From Capitella teleta (Eukaryota; Annelida; Polychaeta; Capitellidae), in NCBI GenBank assembly GCA_000328365.1, contig KB309204.1, positions 44,042-108,041 of the forward strand: 64,000 bases of DNA, in the 5' to 3' direction. The notes beneath the pieces were generated by a model, which saw nothing but the letters and a program-made list of their open reading frames with translations, had not been told where the DNA came from and did not search any database. Shown here piece after piece: positions 10,006 to 24,200 of this stretch. The position numbers were made by a program, and so were the translations under genes. The number at the start of each line of letters is the position of its first letter. The stretch's first letter is position 1.

Positions 10006-13000
10006 ATATAATTAGACTAGTATAATATATATGTTCTTTCCAGTTTCCACACCTTTTGTTGATATTTTATAGGAACACTATTGCTTCGTCACCAAATGAA
10101 CTCGCCTGGAAGTTGTCTTGAACCATTCATGGACTAGAGTCGGCTTTGTCAATTAGTCATATCTCTTTGCTGTCACTCTGGATCATTCAGAAAGGGACCG
10201 ACACACTGGAGACCGATCCACGGAGGATCGATCTTCGATCTTATAATTTATGTATGATGAGTACCGATGAATGGGTGGACCTTATTTTGTTGTTCACATT
10301 TTTCACTCACAAAAATATATTACAAAATATAAAAAATGACATCGGTCTGCATTATGATATGAGTCCCATATCTAATTGACTTAAATAATAGTCACAACGA
10401 ACTTTGGTGTCTTCAATTTGTTGTACATTTGCCCTTCTTTGAAGCGACAAAAATGACAGACTCACACGAAAATTATCAGTGAAGTCAATATAAGCCGTGA
10501 AGTATTATACTACGTAAACACATCTAAATGCTAAAACGCAAATATTATAAATCCTTTGCCAGCCTACTGTCCATTTAACCCTATTTACCTTCAACCAATA
10601 ACACTTTTCAGCAACTGAATGCACGCACTACTCAAACAACTTCACTCAGAGTTCGGTGGAATTAGTCGTCTGCTTATTACGGAAAGTCGATCGAGAGAAC
10701 TGAATTCTACTGAAATCGTCAGCAAAGTTCGCTTGTCGAGATTTCTACCGAAACGGTGCGTAAAACTGTCGAATCATGCTCTACATCAAAGATGTAAATA
10801 CCAGAAGATGAAAAATATCTCAATCCAACCTTCAAATTGACAGAGACATGCCATATTTGGCACTGAAATGGGACCACAAGAAACACGTGGTGTGTTTAAA
10901 CATTGATTGGATATGTATTTCGAAGAAATATAAGAACTCGACCAATACGTTTTGTAATGTACCTGATAATCTTAGACTCGATTGCGAGACCAGGGCGGTA
11001 CACCATGGTCTGACATACCATCGCATCACCAAAAGACTAAACAATAACATGCATTTGGATATTCCAAATAAACATCGCCAAACAGCTGCTTCCATAATCC
11101 GATCCTAACAATAGGATGTTAGGAACACCTGTCTGGAGTAGACTATGACAGTTCTGATTGGTTATGATTAAAGGTGGGTCATGGTCAATAATTACTGCTA
11201 ACGTTTCATTTGACCTTAAAATGCAAGTCTTCTAGATGAATACAAAGCGTAGATGTAATGAACTATATTACCAAACTTTTTGTCATACTAATTGTGCACG
11301 ATACTTACTAGTAACTAGTTTTCATTAAATGTAGAAACAAATTTGAAAAATGACAACAATGATATCAGCAGATTACAAATACATTTTAATAATTGCAGAT
11401 AATTAAAAATAATTGGCCAAAGGACTGATTACAAGCAACACATTCGATTTATATCTGATTAATATTATTTTGATCAGATTCTGGAATATGAATGATTGCT
11501 CTCTGAAATCTGCAAATGTAATGATAGTTTTATGGTTATATATTTTACACGTCATTATTATTCATCATACTTCGGTTATTTATTTTAAGTTTTGTCTATT
11601 TTTCACTAAACTAACTAAACTAATGGAAAATTGATCTCCGTCATGTAAAAAAAAAAAAAAAAAAAAAAAAAAATCAGGGTGATCATTGCACCTATAGCAC
11701 AATGCTAAAGGCGGTTAATTTGCCCCATTCTATACGGATGCTGTTCAAGTAGTAACATATTCATTTGGGCTCATATACAGATTGCGGGTGCTCGCCTCAA
11801 GGGCTATTGAAGCGTTACTCTGTTTCATTAGTATATTGAGCTTCGTACCGTGTTGATATGGTATGATATCGGCATGATAGCTCCGTATTAGTGAGCTGTG
11901 TGAGACGGAGGATTGTGAGTGTTTGCATCATAAAAGCCACTAGTTTAAGATTTTCATTGATGGTCTCATATTCCCTAAGACATGGAAAGGGAGTTGATGC
12001 CCGCTGTTGACGAGGAAGTCAAAGACCAGAAAGGTCAAGCAAACCAATTGCTTAGTGCAGCTCTGTTTGTATTGAAGTCTCGCACTCTCAGACCCTTTCC
12101 CAATTAGCATATATTACGTCTCAGTTTGTCTTCCAGAATTCAGCTATCCTAAGTATTTATTCGTCAAACCCCAAAAAATAGATACACAAACTCTATTTCT
12201 TTGTGGGATTCTAAATGACATATCTTGACATTCACAAGCCTTCGATGCTGTAAATCAATCGCAGCTGCCTGCACAGCTCGCTGTTTTAACAGCCGGGTGG
12301 TCATGTGTTCGAAACCCAGTCAAGGGATGCTCCGTTTCCGGATTACGAGGCATGAAAACTCGTGTGCTCACAGCAGTATGACACGTACATCGCATAGTGT
12401 CGAAATGTGTTACCTGGTTGGAAAGAGACGAGCTATTGTTTATGAATATTAGCAAATGGCTCATTTAAGGCTGTGCTCCGCTGGTCCGAACTCTGGGAGA
12501 TTCAGCTGGGTCAAGGATTGACCTTGGTCCCACATTCATGCAAATGATTCTGCTAGCACTTCTTGGTGTTCAAAATTAAAACTAACATAACTAAATATTT
12601 CGCCTCTTCAATTTATTCTCGCAATTTTGCATAATATGGAAATATAAATGAATATAAAAGAAACTGGAATACATATTAGACAACTGTTGGGCAGGTTAGG
12701 TGTTTTCCTGATCAACGTCTCCAAATAAGGACACCGTGGCAGCTTTGACGACATTGACCACAATTCTACTTGGAAGCTAAGGGTCAGAGAGCATCTCTCT
12801 CTCGGGAATAAAGGTTGATTAGGGAAGACAATAGCACGTTGTTCTGCGGAGACCTCTTCCACGTGTTGAGAGGACGGCCGAAATGGACGCATTGAAAGTG
12901 TCAAAATGGTAACGAAAAATGAAGAAATTAAAAACGCTTCAAATAATGAATAATCCAAACTAAAAGGTTAGTATCACCACACTCTTTTTCAAAGGGCAGC

Positions 13001-16000
13001 GAATGATGCAGCGCTCTTCCTGAAAAGAAAAAGGAATTAAATGACGGGTCTGGGGGTTGAAAAAAAAGAGCTCACGTATAGTAGAGTTTCCGAGATGCTG
13101 AGATGCCTCTATGCATTGAGGCAAATTAATTTTGATCGAGAGCACACTCGACTTCATCGGGAGTTGATTTAGAATGACTACGTGTTCGACCATCACGGAT
13201 CCCAAAGAACAAGGTCACACACGTCCAAACAGCTTCAGTGGGTGTCCACGGAATACCTGCTGAGGAAAAGGTGATTTCTGAAAACAGAGATGTCCTGATT
13301 TTGTCTTTATGGCGTATTATTGTTATATAATTTCACTTTTTCCTGATACTGTAATACTACTAGAAGAAGGAAAAATATGGTGCAAAATGTTCAACTACAT
13401 TGTCAATTTAAATGACTTAAGTTGTTTTCTCGCATCAAATGTTTTCTCTTACAGAAACAGCAAGATGATTGAACACTATTTTAGGTCCATGTACATGTAT
13501 CCCTAATCAAACACAGACCAGGTAAATCCATCGAGGAGCGATCCCATGTTTCCCAACTTCACTTACATTCCGCAACGTCACTAACAATATCAACAAGAGC
13601 TGTAAAAATAGGCTAAGAAAAAACCCTCTCCTGATAGACTCGCGAATGTCAGGTTTATTGACTCGCTTTGTGAGCGTACAAGACGGTTTGTATTTCAGCA
13701 TCCCCATCATGCACACAAGTGGTGGCTTGCCATGCTGGCCTACAGAGGATCTCACCAGGTTTTATAATCTAGTGAGAAACTGAGGTTGCCAACAGAAGAA
13801 AAAAAATAGAAACAGGCAATGTGGGTTGTTCTGTTTTGACACTCATTGCTTATTGTTTGTTGCTCTATAATTTACTCATTTATCGTTTAACAATGTATAC
13901 AATTCCCTGCCAATAGACACAGAGAGCAAACAACATTTCATCTGCAAACCAGTAGCCATATTATACCATTGAATGATATCAAATCGCGCTCCCACATTTG
14001 GCTTCATTTGTGTTTAGCACGCTCATCCTTCTTGTTGCATTTATGTAATGAACTCAAGAGATTCTTGTTTTCGTTTTCTAGACAAAGAACCCGATCTGGG
14101 CAACAAGCGTAGGAGCACAATAAACTATTATTAAACATATTGAGACTGCGATATGCAGCGGACAATTATAGTCGACAAAAGGCCCTTAGAATGCTGTTGT
14201 TTGCTAGAATGGCGACTGCTCTTTGGATAATAGCATTGCCTGCTTTGTGGCTGCGGCTGATTTACGAACTTCCTATGCATCTGTTTAGTATTTATTAGTC
14301 TCTTAGGGGCCTGTTGGACCTCAACAAAGCATCAGTTTTAAGTACACGAATACCAGGCAAGGGTAATAGAAACATGACGGATATGATACACCGCTCAGGA
14401 CACAATGAGCTCACGCCATGCTATCTCTATCGATGGATAATCTGATAAAGTTGTGCCAGTAATTCAATTTATATAATAATTCTCACGCCGGGTACACGGT
14501 CAATAGTAGTGTCTGCATATCTCTGCGGTATGTTGAACATGCTTTGACATGCACAAGATGAATACGTTCATCTTATCTAAAGCCCTTTGTTCAAGCTAAT
14601 GGAGAGCATCATTCAAAGAAATGAGGCCTAGCACATCTTTGGGCAGAGGTTTACTCAATAGATCAGCCACTCTCTGCACAAGCTGAAGAAACTCACAGCT
14701 TGTAGGCATTACTAAAGAAACACGCAATTAAGTAGCTGAAGACTCCATCGAGGATCCTTGATTAAAGACTTCTGGGCGAGGATACGATTCTAGGTCTGTC
14801 GGAATGAATCAGGTATTTGATCCATCTACCCCGGCTCCAATACGAGGGGGAGGAGATGCTTCCCGTCTAAGCCCTCAAATGTAATTATGGGATAGCACGG
14901 AGGTGCCTCATCGGTGTAGTGAGAGCTTCGTGGAGCGGTTTCTCCCCTCAGGCCGATGGTACACAACGCGAGAACGGTGTCGTCAATCTCCCACAAAGAA
15001 CTTCATTATTCTCGAGGCTCTTACGTTTTCTGCATCAGACATTGGCCAAGGTTTAAGCAAAGTGCTGTTTTATGGTCTATTTGGCATCTTTGGTGCCCAT
15101 GATGTGAAAAATAACCCATTGCATCATAGAAAAATATTACCTGTTTATTCTTTTAAGGTCAGACTGTGTATTTTTTAAACCTTAAACATTACAGTGGACG
15201 GCTAATTATTCAGACCTTTGCCCTCTGACAATCCCCCCTGTTACTCTGTTATTTTGAAATCAAAACGAACATGGTTGTAATTCAAAATTAATAATAATTA
15301 GCAGAAGTTTATAAAATGTTAGTGAACTTAGAGGCAATGATTAGTGTTCCTTTAGATAGAAGCAATGTAATTCTATTATACGCAAATGTGTACATATCGA
15401 TTGGGAGACAGATATTACCAGAATACGTGCATTCGTTAATTTGTAATCTGATGGCTTAGCAAATTTATATAATTCCAATTCCACCTTTTCTACTCATATG
15501 AAAAAGTGTTTGTAAAGATGTGGCTATTGTACAATATAATACATTTCTACAGCTGGAAGTAGAAGAAGTATAGCTTTAAAAAATGTGTTAATGAGTTCTT
15601 GAAGGCAGTTGCACGAATGACATAGAAAAGTGACATAACTTTCCTCTTGGCCATGAACTCACGAAAAGCATCTGACGAAGGTCGTTGAAGGGGCAAAGTT
15701 ACCCTGTCCAGTGACACTGACGAGCAGGAAAGATGAACAATGGCATTGCTGGAGACAGATGGCGTCGTCCTTGCAATAAGGCAATCTTGTTGACAGAGCC
15801 GTCTTAAGAGGAAACGACGAAGGGTATTGCTGAAGTTTTGTCATGGTATCTGTCATTATTAATGAACATGCATTAGTCTACCCCAAAAATAATGGACATT
15901 AAAATATTCAAGATTGTGAAAAATGATTATGAAGTCATCTTATAATCTGAGATAAACACCCACATAGGTGCACAGTGTAGATACCTGAATGGGTATTTTC

Positions 16001-17893
16001 CCACGATAAAACTGATTAAAATACCACGAAATGCTCCTGCAAACAGCACTTCTTCGAGCTGAAGAACAGAGATGCGTCAAGATTCTAAGTAAGCTATAAA
16101 AAAACCGCCTCCACCATCAACAGCCAACACAGAACACAGAATAACGCATGGCATTCACAGTCACCTCTCTTTGTCTCTGTGTGTCAATTAAGCGAGTAAA
16201 TGATAGGCGTGACCTTCTAACCCTTGGCATTAGTATAATTTGGCAGTCAGACACAGCTCAAGAGTCGCATAGAGAGCTAAACACGGACAATGCTTGCCAT
16301 TCTGAACGTCCCAGTAGTCAGTGAGCACACCTGTGGATAGGTGTTTTGTGCCTGTCTTGTCTCGTATACTTTTTTTTACTCAGTGAAACCTTTCAAAGGC
16401 TCCACCCAGAGACAGCACCATTAATGTCTCGATGCATTTTTTGCGTATATGTGCCTTCTATGGGTTCGGTATGGGGCGACAGTGAGAGGCTACTCATGAC
16501 ACACCCATCCCAGATTTATTAATCTGACCGCTCTAAGGTGCTCTTTGTGGGGCTGTTTTGGATAATGCTTTCTGGTAAGTGAGGACGGTGTACTAAGCAC
16601 GTGGTCGGCCTGAGTGATGAAGTGTCGGCTTGATTGAATTATCAGCGATATTCACCTTGTTAAGCGAGGCTGAAGAAGTTGTTTGCATGATGTATTTTGT
16701 TGCTGTTGTTGTTGCAGTTGGCTTCTAATAACATTTACAAAATGAGATGTTGAGTTACAAGTAGCACTAAGGGAGGTGAGGGGGTAGGGTGCTTAATTAT
16801 GTGCAGTGGTAATTGTACCGACTTCTGTGGTTAAGGTTTATTTGCCGATACTGGCTATTTGCCACTAAGAACTGTAAGAAAGGTGGATCGTTAAGTTTAG
16901 CGGGAAGCCAGATGAGCTGTTATGATAACAAGCATAATGGATTGAATACATGCCAACTTGTCTAGCTCGAAGTAAAACCAAAAACAAACCTAATTTTATC
17001 CTTGTGAACAAAAAATACTAGTATACTTACTCACTAGTTTGTCAATTTATTGCATTGTAATACAGCTGAGTCCCAAAACCGAATCTGCTCATGAATATGC
17101 AAATATCCATTCATATCGAATTGATAGTCACGCAGCCAATTTCTTACATTAGATGATTATGGTAATAAAGAATGATTAGTCTCTGTTCATCTACACGTTA
17201 AGTTAAATATGTAAGAAGAACAAAACAGACCGAAAGCAAAACCAACAGGCTCAAGCGTCTCCGAAGTGCACTGAGTGCGTGGGATGGTTGCATAACTCAT
17301 CTTGTAACGAATTACATCTGCAGCACACGCCTCTAAGCAACCTAAACCAGTAATGACGTTGTTGCGAGATCGAACCTCTGCCTCTCTGAGCAGGTTGAAT
17401 GACGCCAGTTGCAGCGTCATTGAAGCAACATTTGCTTGGATAAACTTTGTCCGTCATCGAATCAACAATGGATATGTGGCAGCAACTACAGCATTTCTTA
17501 ATTGTTCTCGGTTCAGCGAAGAGGCACAACGCAGAACGGCTCAAGCTCTTAAACGGCACGAGAACGGAATTAGCTGACAAAGTGAGCGGGAGGGCACCTA
17601 TAAATGGACTCAGAACTGAAGGCTACATCGTATTTGAATAATGCCACATCAGCTGTATCTGTATGCAGTGTTTAATTAACAGAGTGGACTTTACCGGGCA
17701 CCCAATTGTGAGGTATATTCAATTATACTGTGACTTAAATTCGTTTGAGCTGAAAATGCAACCATTTATCTGTTGCTAGAGCAAGAGGAAGACGGCATGC
17801 TGATTCCGGATGACGCGATGTAAACGTAGACTTATCACTTCCGGAAGATAACCGTGCATGAAAGATATAGATACCGCGCACGTCTAAAAAGTA
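10006..17893. other. Long non-coding stretch
   Basis: No gene that I can support. Contains a 27-base A run at 11647-11673. A sequence around 12290-12325 (GTGTTCGAAACCC) has a B-box-like string without a matching A box. A B-box-like string on the minus strand near 17366-17378 is likewise unsupported. All open frames are under about 120 codons and lack known domains. Confidence 0.45.
11647..11673 (+). repeat. Poly-A run of 27 bases
   Basis: Uninterrupted A tract. It could be the tail of a decayed retroposon, but the sequence before it (11400-11640) shows no SINE or LINE motif that I recognise. Confidence 0.8.
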
Positions 17894-17911
17894 CCCCCCC
17901 TCCCCCCCCCC
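17894..17911 (+). repeat. C-rich homopolymer tract
   Basis: Seven C, one T, ten C. The opposite strand is a G tract able to form intramolecular G structures. No other context. Confidence 0.8.
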
Positions 17912-20900
17912 ATAAAAAAGCCCTGACGGTTATACATTCACCTATAAAGAGAGAACACTCAACAGGGCGCGCCTTACACCACGCAGCTAGGCAGGCAAAG
18001 TGATTCCCCCATGAAAAAAAAAACAAAAACAAAAAACAAAAAAAAAACCGCTATCTTACAGAGCCATTAAACCAGCGTCGATTGCGGCCGGCACCAACAT
18101 GAACTATCAGTCCTCTTACGGACAAGTCATTTCCTTTGAAATTTGTGAGTGGCAATCGATGAAATCGACAGGGGCCCCTTCACCAATACTCGAGAGTGAA
18201 ATGAAATCAACACACAACGACAACTTATCTCGTTCAGAGATAATGGCTGGTGAGGACGGGGTCTCGAAATAAGATTCGTCTTTGTAGGTTCTTCATAATA
18301 GATGAGAGATGATATTTTTGCGTTTTACCTGCGGTGGAAATTCGACGGCGATCGTGGTGCTTGGTAATTAGAGCTGAGGCCGGAATCTAGTAATCTACAA
18401 CCATCCAATTTGGGTGTAGTTATGAGATGCTTACGGCTTTTTTCATTTATATTTCATTATTATGTTCCATGTATTATTCAAAATAAAAATAGGGGCTTGG
18501 GGGCATTTAGCATGGGATGAATCTCAAAGTGGGGCAGATAGCTTTACCAGAAACGATAGGCCTCTTCTATGACAAAACTATTTTTATTCATAGAAATACC
18601 TGTCTATATCTTCTGACTTCTTCAGTTTGATACAAGACCATCATCGATCTACTGCGGCGATTTATCTGGTGTCTAGTGTTTTGAAAACCATTAAGAACAC
18701 AGATTGTGAAATGCCACTGTTCAAATGCGGCAAACTAGACTTCTATGGTTCTATGACCGATTTTCTTCGTAAGATCGTCGAGCGATCGACTATTACAATT
18801 TGATTTCCCGATTCCAATCAAACATGATCCCGCAAGAGGGACGAGTTCACCTGTTGACCAATCGTTGCAGGTGCTGCAAGACAAGGTCGCATCCTGCTGT
18901 CATCAATATAATGTCATAATATAACGATGTTTTAGCTGGGATGTGTCAATATTTTCATCAGTAGGCTATTACTATCAATAGCGGAAATACTACGAGTACT
19001 TTGTGCCATCATACCTGTGCGATTAGAACGTAAGCACTTCTTGATTCCCACCAGCTCGTCCAGCTGTGTTAAATTTCGTGATAAAAAATATCCGTAAATG
19101 GTTTCTATAGATTAATCCCAAATATCAAACTGAATAATAATAAGTTTATAATTCAACTGGGCAACGCAGATACAAATTAGTGATCATTATGTTTAAAATG
19201 AGAAGTACCTGCACTCACACAACACTTCCGACTCCTGTCTCATGCAAGCCAATAATAACATATAAGAATATGTCTTATGCCCGGCTTGTCTCCTGCCTTG
19301 CAATAAAGTGGGAGTGTGTATAATGAATATAACTGCATCCTTGCCAACCCCGCGTCATCTGCATTTATTGTCCATTCTCAGATCTGCCCTGCTACCACGT
19401 GACCATTCGCCATTATTTCATTCGTCGATCGCTTCTTTGTTTCTTCTGAAATGTGATCAAATATACACCTTTACCTGAGTTAATTGATGTATTAATATTA
19501 TTTGGCTGTGAATCAAATATATCTGGCTTCGGTAATGCTCCATGACACATTCATGATGCACTTATCAATTGTATGAATTTTTACATGATGGCTTCTCTTT
19601 TGTTTGCTTACAAGTGAAATGCGTAGGAGGCCTGTATGAGGCAGACGTTTCCAATGAACCTCATATAATATCTCTTTCATGATATTGATCCGACTGACAC
19701 AGAATCTGAAACATTAATGTGTTAGGCATGCCATCAACAAGAAAACAAAAAATACAAATAAGTAATATGGAATTGTGCATCGCAAATTGTGCTGTTCATG
19801 TTTGTCCAATTTTAAATCTTCGACAGAATTAACAAATTACCAAAATAAGATGAACCAATTATCCATATATGGACTACAAAACTATTCATTGTTACTTCTA
19901 GTCATGCCAATGCCATTATTGTGCGTGCGATGAATGACACGCCGTTGAGTGTGCACTCACCGCATGTGCTAATTCCATGTCGTTAGCACATTTCCGCCCG
20001 TAACAACATTCCTCGTGAGAGAAGCTTACCTTGATGGATCACAAGGACAAAGTTACGGCGACGTTTGCGCTTTGATTCAGTCTATTTCAATGAACCTAAA
20101 ACAAGCATTGAAAATTCCAATTGCGTATTGTGTGTCATGTCATTGGGAGCCAAAAAAATCACTCGAAAGAATGCCAGTAATCAAATAATATAGAATCGGA
20201 CCGCATCAACAGTTGTATAGAGTTTCTGAGTTCTGAGTTTCTTCAAAATTATGTTTAATTAAATTCCAAGCTGAATGTCACGAAGTGAGCGCTTTATATT
20301 GTGATTCTGCACCATTGGATAATTCTATGTTCGTTCCTAAATCCTTGTCTCATTTGTATGAATAAATGATTTGATTTGATCACCAAAGCCACGAGATCGA
20401 TACAATCTTGCGACTGCTCAATACAGTACATCAGTATAGCGACCAACCCGATACCTGACAGCAATGTACTCCGCAGCGTATCATTCTAAATGCAGTCGTT
20501 TGGGTACGAGTAATAATTATCATACGAATCTCCACATCGCAGAAAATATTCATGGGTGTATAATGGTATTGCGTTGATTGTAAAGATATGGCATCTATTT
20601 TAATATTTTGCCAGCGTTGTGGTGCTTTTTGCTGGATGCATAAATGAGCACTCATCGGGTTCGGAATGGACAGTGCAGAGGTTCATGGGCATTTGCAGAG
20701 TTCAATGAGTGCATGATTACTATGCCAACACACGTCGAGATAATCACTAAGCAAACGTTCTCCCGGTGCATACTCTGAGGCCCATTGAGACGTCAGGTGC
20801 AGCCTTAGTTGGGCTGAGTAACAGGTAATTCTGAATAATTATGATGTAATTACAAGAACACACCACTTGCGCCAGCTAAAAGTAACCCAAGGCCGAAATG

Positions 20901-21140
20901 CAAGAGTAATTTAGTCATTCCAGCATACCTCTGGTTAACGTTGAGCTTGTTGAGGCAGAAAACTGAAAATTTGGCATGACCACAGGGCAGCCGACTTACT
21001 GTAGAATGTATAGCATTCACTCATGATAGTGATTCCACATTAGCCCACATTTTGACGTAGCGTGAGTGATTGGGTGAGTAGGGTTTTACGGCTCCACACA
21101 ACCCGTTCGGGTGATACGGGCGCCAGAACAGAAGCCCCTC
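17912..21140. other. Non-coding stretch
   Basis: Mixed-composition DNA with A-rich runs at 18015-18048. No coding potential, RNA gene or mobile element seen. Confidence 0.45.
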
Positions 21141-21215
21141 AGCTTCCCCCTACTCTTATCGATAAATTCCCAAGGGTTTTTTATCCTGCATACCACCATA
21201 GACATTAGTACACAG
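21141..21215 (-). repeat. Dispersed repeat, body shared with the SINE at 42.9 kb
   Basis: Aligns with 42961-43032 in the same orientation, sharing TCTTATCGAT, CCTGCA, ACCACCATA and ACATTAGTACACA in order, about 75-80% identical by eye. At 42.9 kb this sequence is the body of a minus-strand tRNA-derived element. Here the head is absent, so this is a truncated copy. The surrounding open frame (21086-21637) is a chance frame. Confidence 0.55.
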
Positions 21216-24200
21216 CGCATATGTTTTAGTAAATCATATGTATTAGTCTTTTTTTTTATTATTCTCAAGGCAAACAAAACGTAACAAATATATAAATGGC
21301 ATAAATAAGAGAAGCAAATGGCGGGGGGATGAACCCCTTCTATCGCCTGTATTATGTGAAACATAAGAAATATATCAAGGAACGGAATGGTGAACAAAAA
21401 ACGAAAGAGAAAAGAAAAAGAAGAAAAAGTAAAAATACAGAATACGAAAAAAAAGATATTGATATAAATAAGACAATAGCACAAGTTAAATAAACTTTTT
21501 TTTCCTTTCGATAAACTTGACGAAAAAGTTGAGGAGAGCGGGATTAGACCTTCATAAAGACAATAACGAGAGGTTTCAGCCAATATAACCCACTGCACAC
21601 ACCCCACCCGCGTGGCTGCATAGTGAACACAAGACATAAAAACTGCACTTTACAGAAGCAAAACTACCAGTAGACACCAAGGATGGCAGCTGTGAATTAT
21701 ATAAAGGATAGTCCTCATCTTTTTCCATTTCTTCTATGATATATGGAATACACACAACAAGGGATAAGCTGGTTCTGAAAGTGGTTCGTGAAGCCTGTAA
21801 TACTGTTAATGGACGCTAATTAGCCAACGGTCACAAACCGTTACAGGTGGTGACGTAACCGTAGATTAGATCCATTCCTGTTAAAATTAGAAATAGGAAG
21901 AACAAACAACACCTTGTAATGCAAGATAGCAGTTTGCAGAATTGGAGTTTGGTGCTGAAGCCAATGAGGATGTGAAATGGAATTAACATTGCACATCCAG
22001 ACGTTCTTCTTTGTAAAATAGCAACAGCTGGTATTTTATTGGTAAGGTTCTTATAAGGACAGTGCACGCAGGTCACTTATGCAGTTAAAAGTGTTTACTT
22101 GACTGTAACTCAATGCATGTAACATGGTTCTAATATATCGATTGCTTCAATCTCAAGCTGATGAGGTGTAATTTTGTAATCATATATTATTATGTAGCAT
22201 GTTTAGCTTGACTGGAAATTGGTATGGTTTAAATATATATATAACTACATTGATTTATATCTGCAAATGGGTTATATTTATGTGTCTGGTTGTGCCACCA
22301 AAAATTCTTACGTTTGAAAATCTGTAAAGTTCACTCACTAAGAAACGATAAGGTAATTAAAAATATAACAGGTCATGCACTCATGCTACACTCAGCTAGA
22401 CTCAGATTTTCAAAGTACTACGACCACTCTATGAAGAAAATCTTACCTTGAAGACTCGACTGACAATAGAACACACAAGTGTTGTCGTTATATTATGCCA
22501 AGCAGCGGTGCTGAGGCACCAAGAACACAATTCGAGTTTATAACCTTTTGACCTCAGACTGACACCATTCAGATCACCGACACCAGCGAGTTGTTTGTCA
22601 GAAAATGATATTGAGTGATTAAGCTTCTAAGAACAATGCGGCACCCACGGCTCACTTGTTATTGGATTCACAGACAGACATGCATACAGATCTTCTCTGT
22701 TTTTCCAACTTCTCGCCATGGCAAAAGCCATTAGTGATTATCGGCTCGGAAAACCTGCAATTGCGTTTCGTTGATCGTTTCCAGAAGTCATTTGCTATGT
22801 TATAGGGGTCGCAGTTCTTTCAAAAGAAGGGCAGTCAAAATTGGCAGTCCGTGAGAGTCTCATGGCTGGCACCCCGGGCGGCTTGCAATGGCCTCATGCC
22901 ACTCAAATCATTGGACATTCAGACGCAAATACACAAGGATCGCTGCGGATATCCTCCGCGGCGAATCACCTCATTAAATTTCATCATATTTGGCCTTCTA
23001 GTTCGCCCGCATATCGTATAGGTGTGTGTTGTGCAATAACCGTGTTATTCTTTCATAAATCATTATAGCGTGTTTGCTGTACCGTAATCTCCATAACGAT
23101 ATACATATTGATAAGTAACTCCACGTGTTACTGATGGTGTTGTTACATATAAACGTGGATTGCGGAATCAAGAGCACATGCAGGTATATATTATGTATTT
23201 TGACTCTGCCATGAATGACGCAATAGTTTTAGCCTGTTATCACGGCAAAAAGAACAAACCCAATCATGAAATAACAAATGGTTGATGCTAAAAGCCAATT
23301 ATTGCAAGAGTAATTACTTTATGCCATAATCGTTGCCAGATTCCGACTAACCCTCAGACTTTGAAGCAGTTTTGTCGGCGATCATTTTTACTGCGCTGTT
23401 ACATACGATGGATTACGCACGCGTGACTGATAACATAGAACTCGACAGCTGGGTGCAAATGCAGCCACTCCCACCCCCACCTTACACCAAAAGAACATGT
23501 AAAAAACAAAAGTAACATGACGAAGCATAGTGGACATGAGAACATCGCCTAGCAACAAGGCGATCGCAAGCAAACATACAACGTGAGTGGGCTTCACTCT
23601 CAGCCGAATCAAAACTCTCTCAGGATGCAACTCACGATATCCATCTCTCCAAGCAGAGAGAAGACTTCCGACTCACGGGAAGTCTCCTGATACATTGTCA
23701 GCGACAGACCCTTGTGTCGAAGGCTTTAATTTGATCATTGTTCATTTCGTATAGGCCCTTCAATCTGACGGCTATCGTCTTTTGTTTCTGTCTCAATCAT
23801 GGCCAGCTCTGCCTGCTTGTACGCGTGGCCGGGCAACTCACGATATTGCATTGCTGTCAACCATGCGGTAGATTAGCGAGGACAAGGCTTTTTGTTTCGT
23901 CTCGTGTTGATTTAATGCCCACTGAGCATTATTTACGCGTGATTGATGGCGTGTCTGCGATTGCAATGTGTTATCATTCTGCTTACATTTATTAGCATGT
24001 ATATTAGATGAAAGAATAACATTGGTATTGATTGTGTGCAATAGTGTATGACAGCTTTGGAAATTTGAATAAATTGTGTTAGCTTAACATTCATTTTGCC
24101 AGTATTCTTCTTTATTTGTGAGTGGTAACGGATTTTTTTATGATAGATACATTAAAATTATATTACACGAATCGAATTTTGTAATTCATACATAATTATA

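Noticed and set aside
12240-12560. Possible SINE around a GTGTTCGAAACCC string
   Set aside because: B-box-like string only; no A box at the right distance and no second copy in the window.
17340-17420. Minus-strand B-box-like GGTTCGATCTC
   Set aside because: No convincing A box upstream on that strand.
21086-21637. 183-codon minus-strand open frame rich in Phe, Ile and Leu
   Set aside because: Low-complexity A-rich DNA on the plus strand plus a repeat body explain it; not membrane-protein-like in order.
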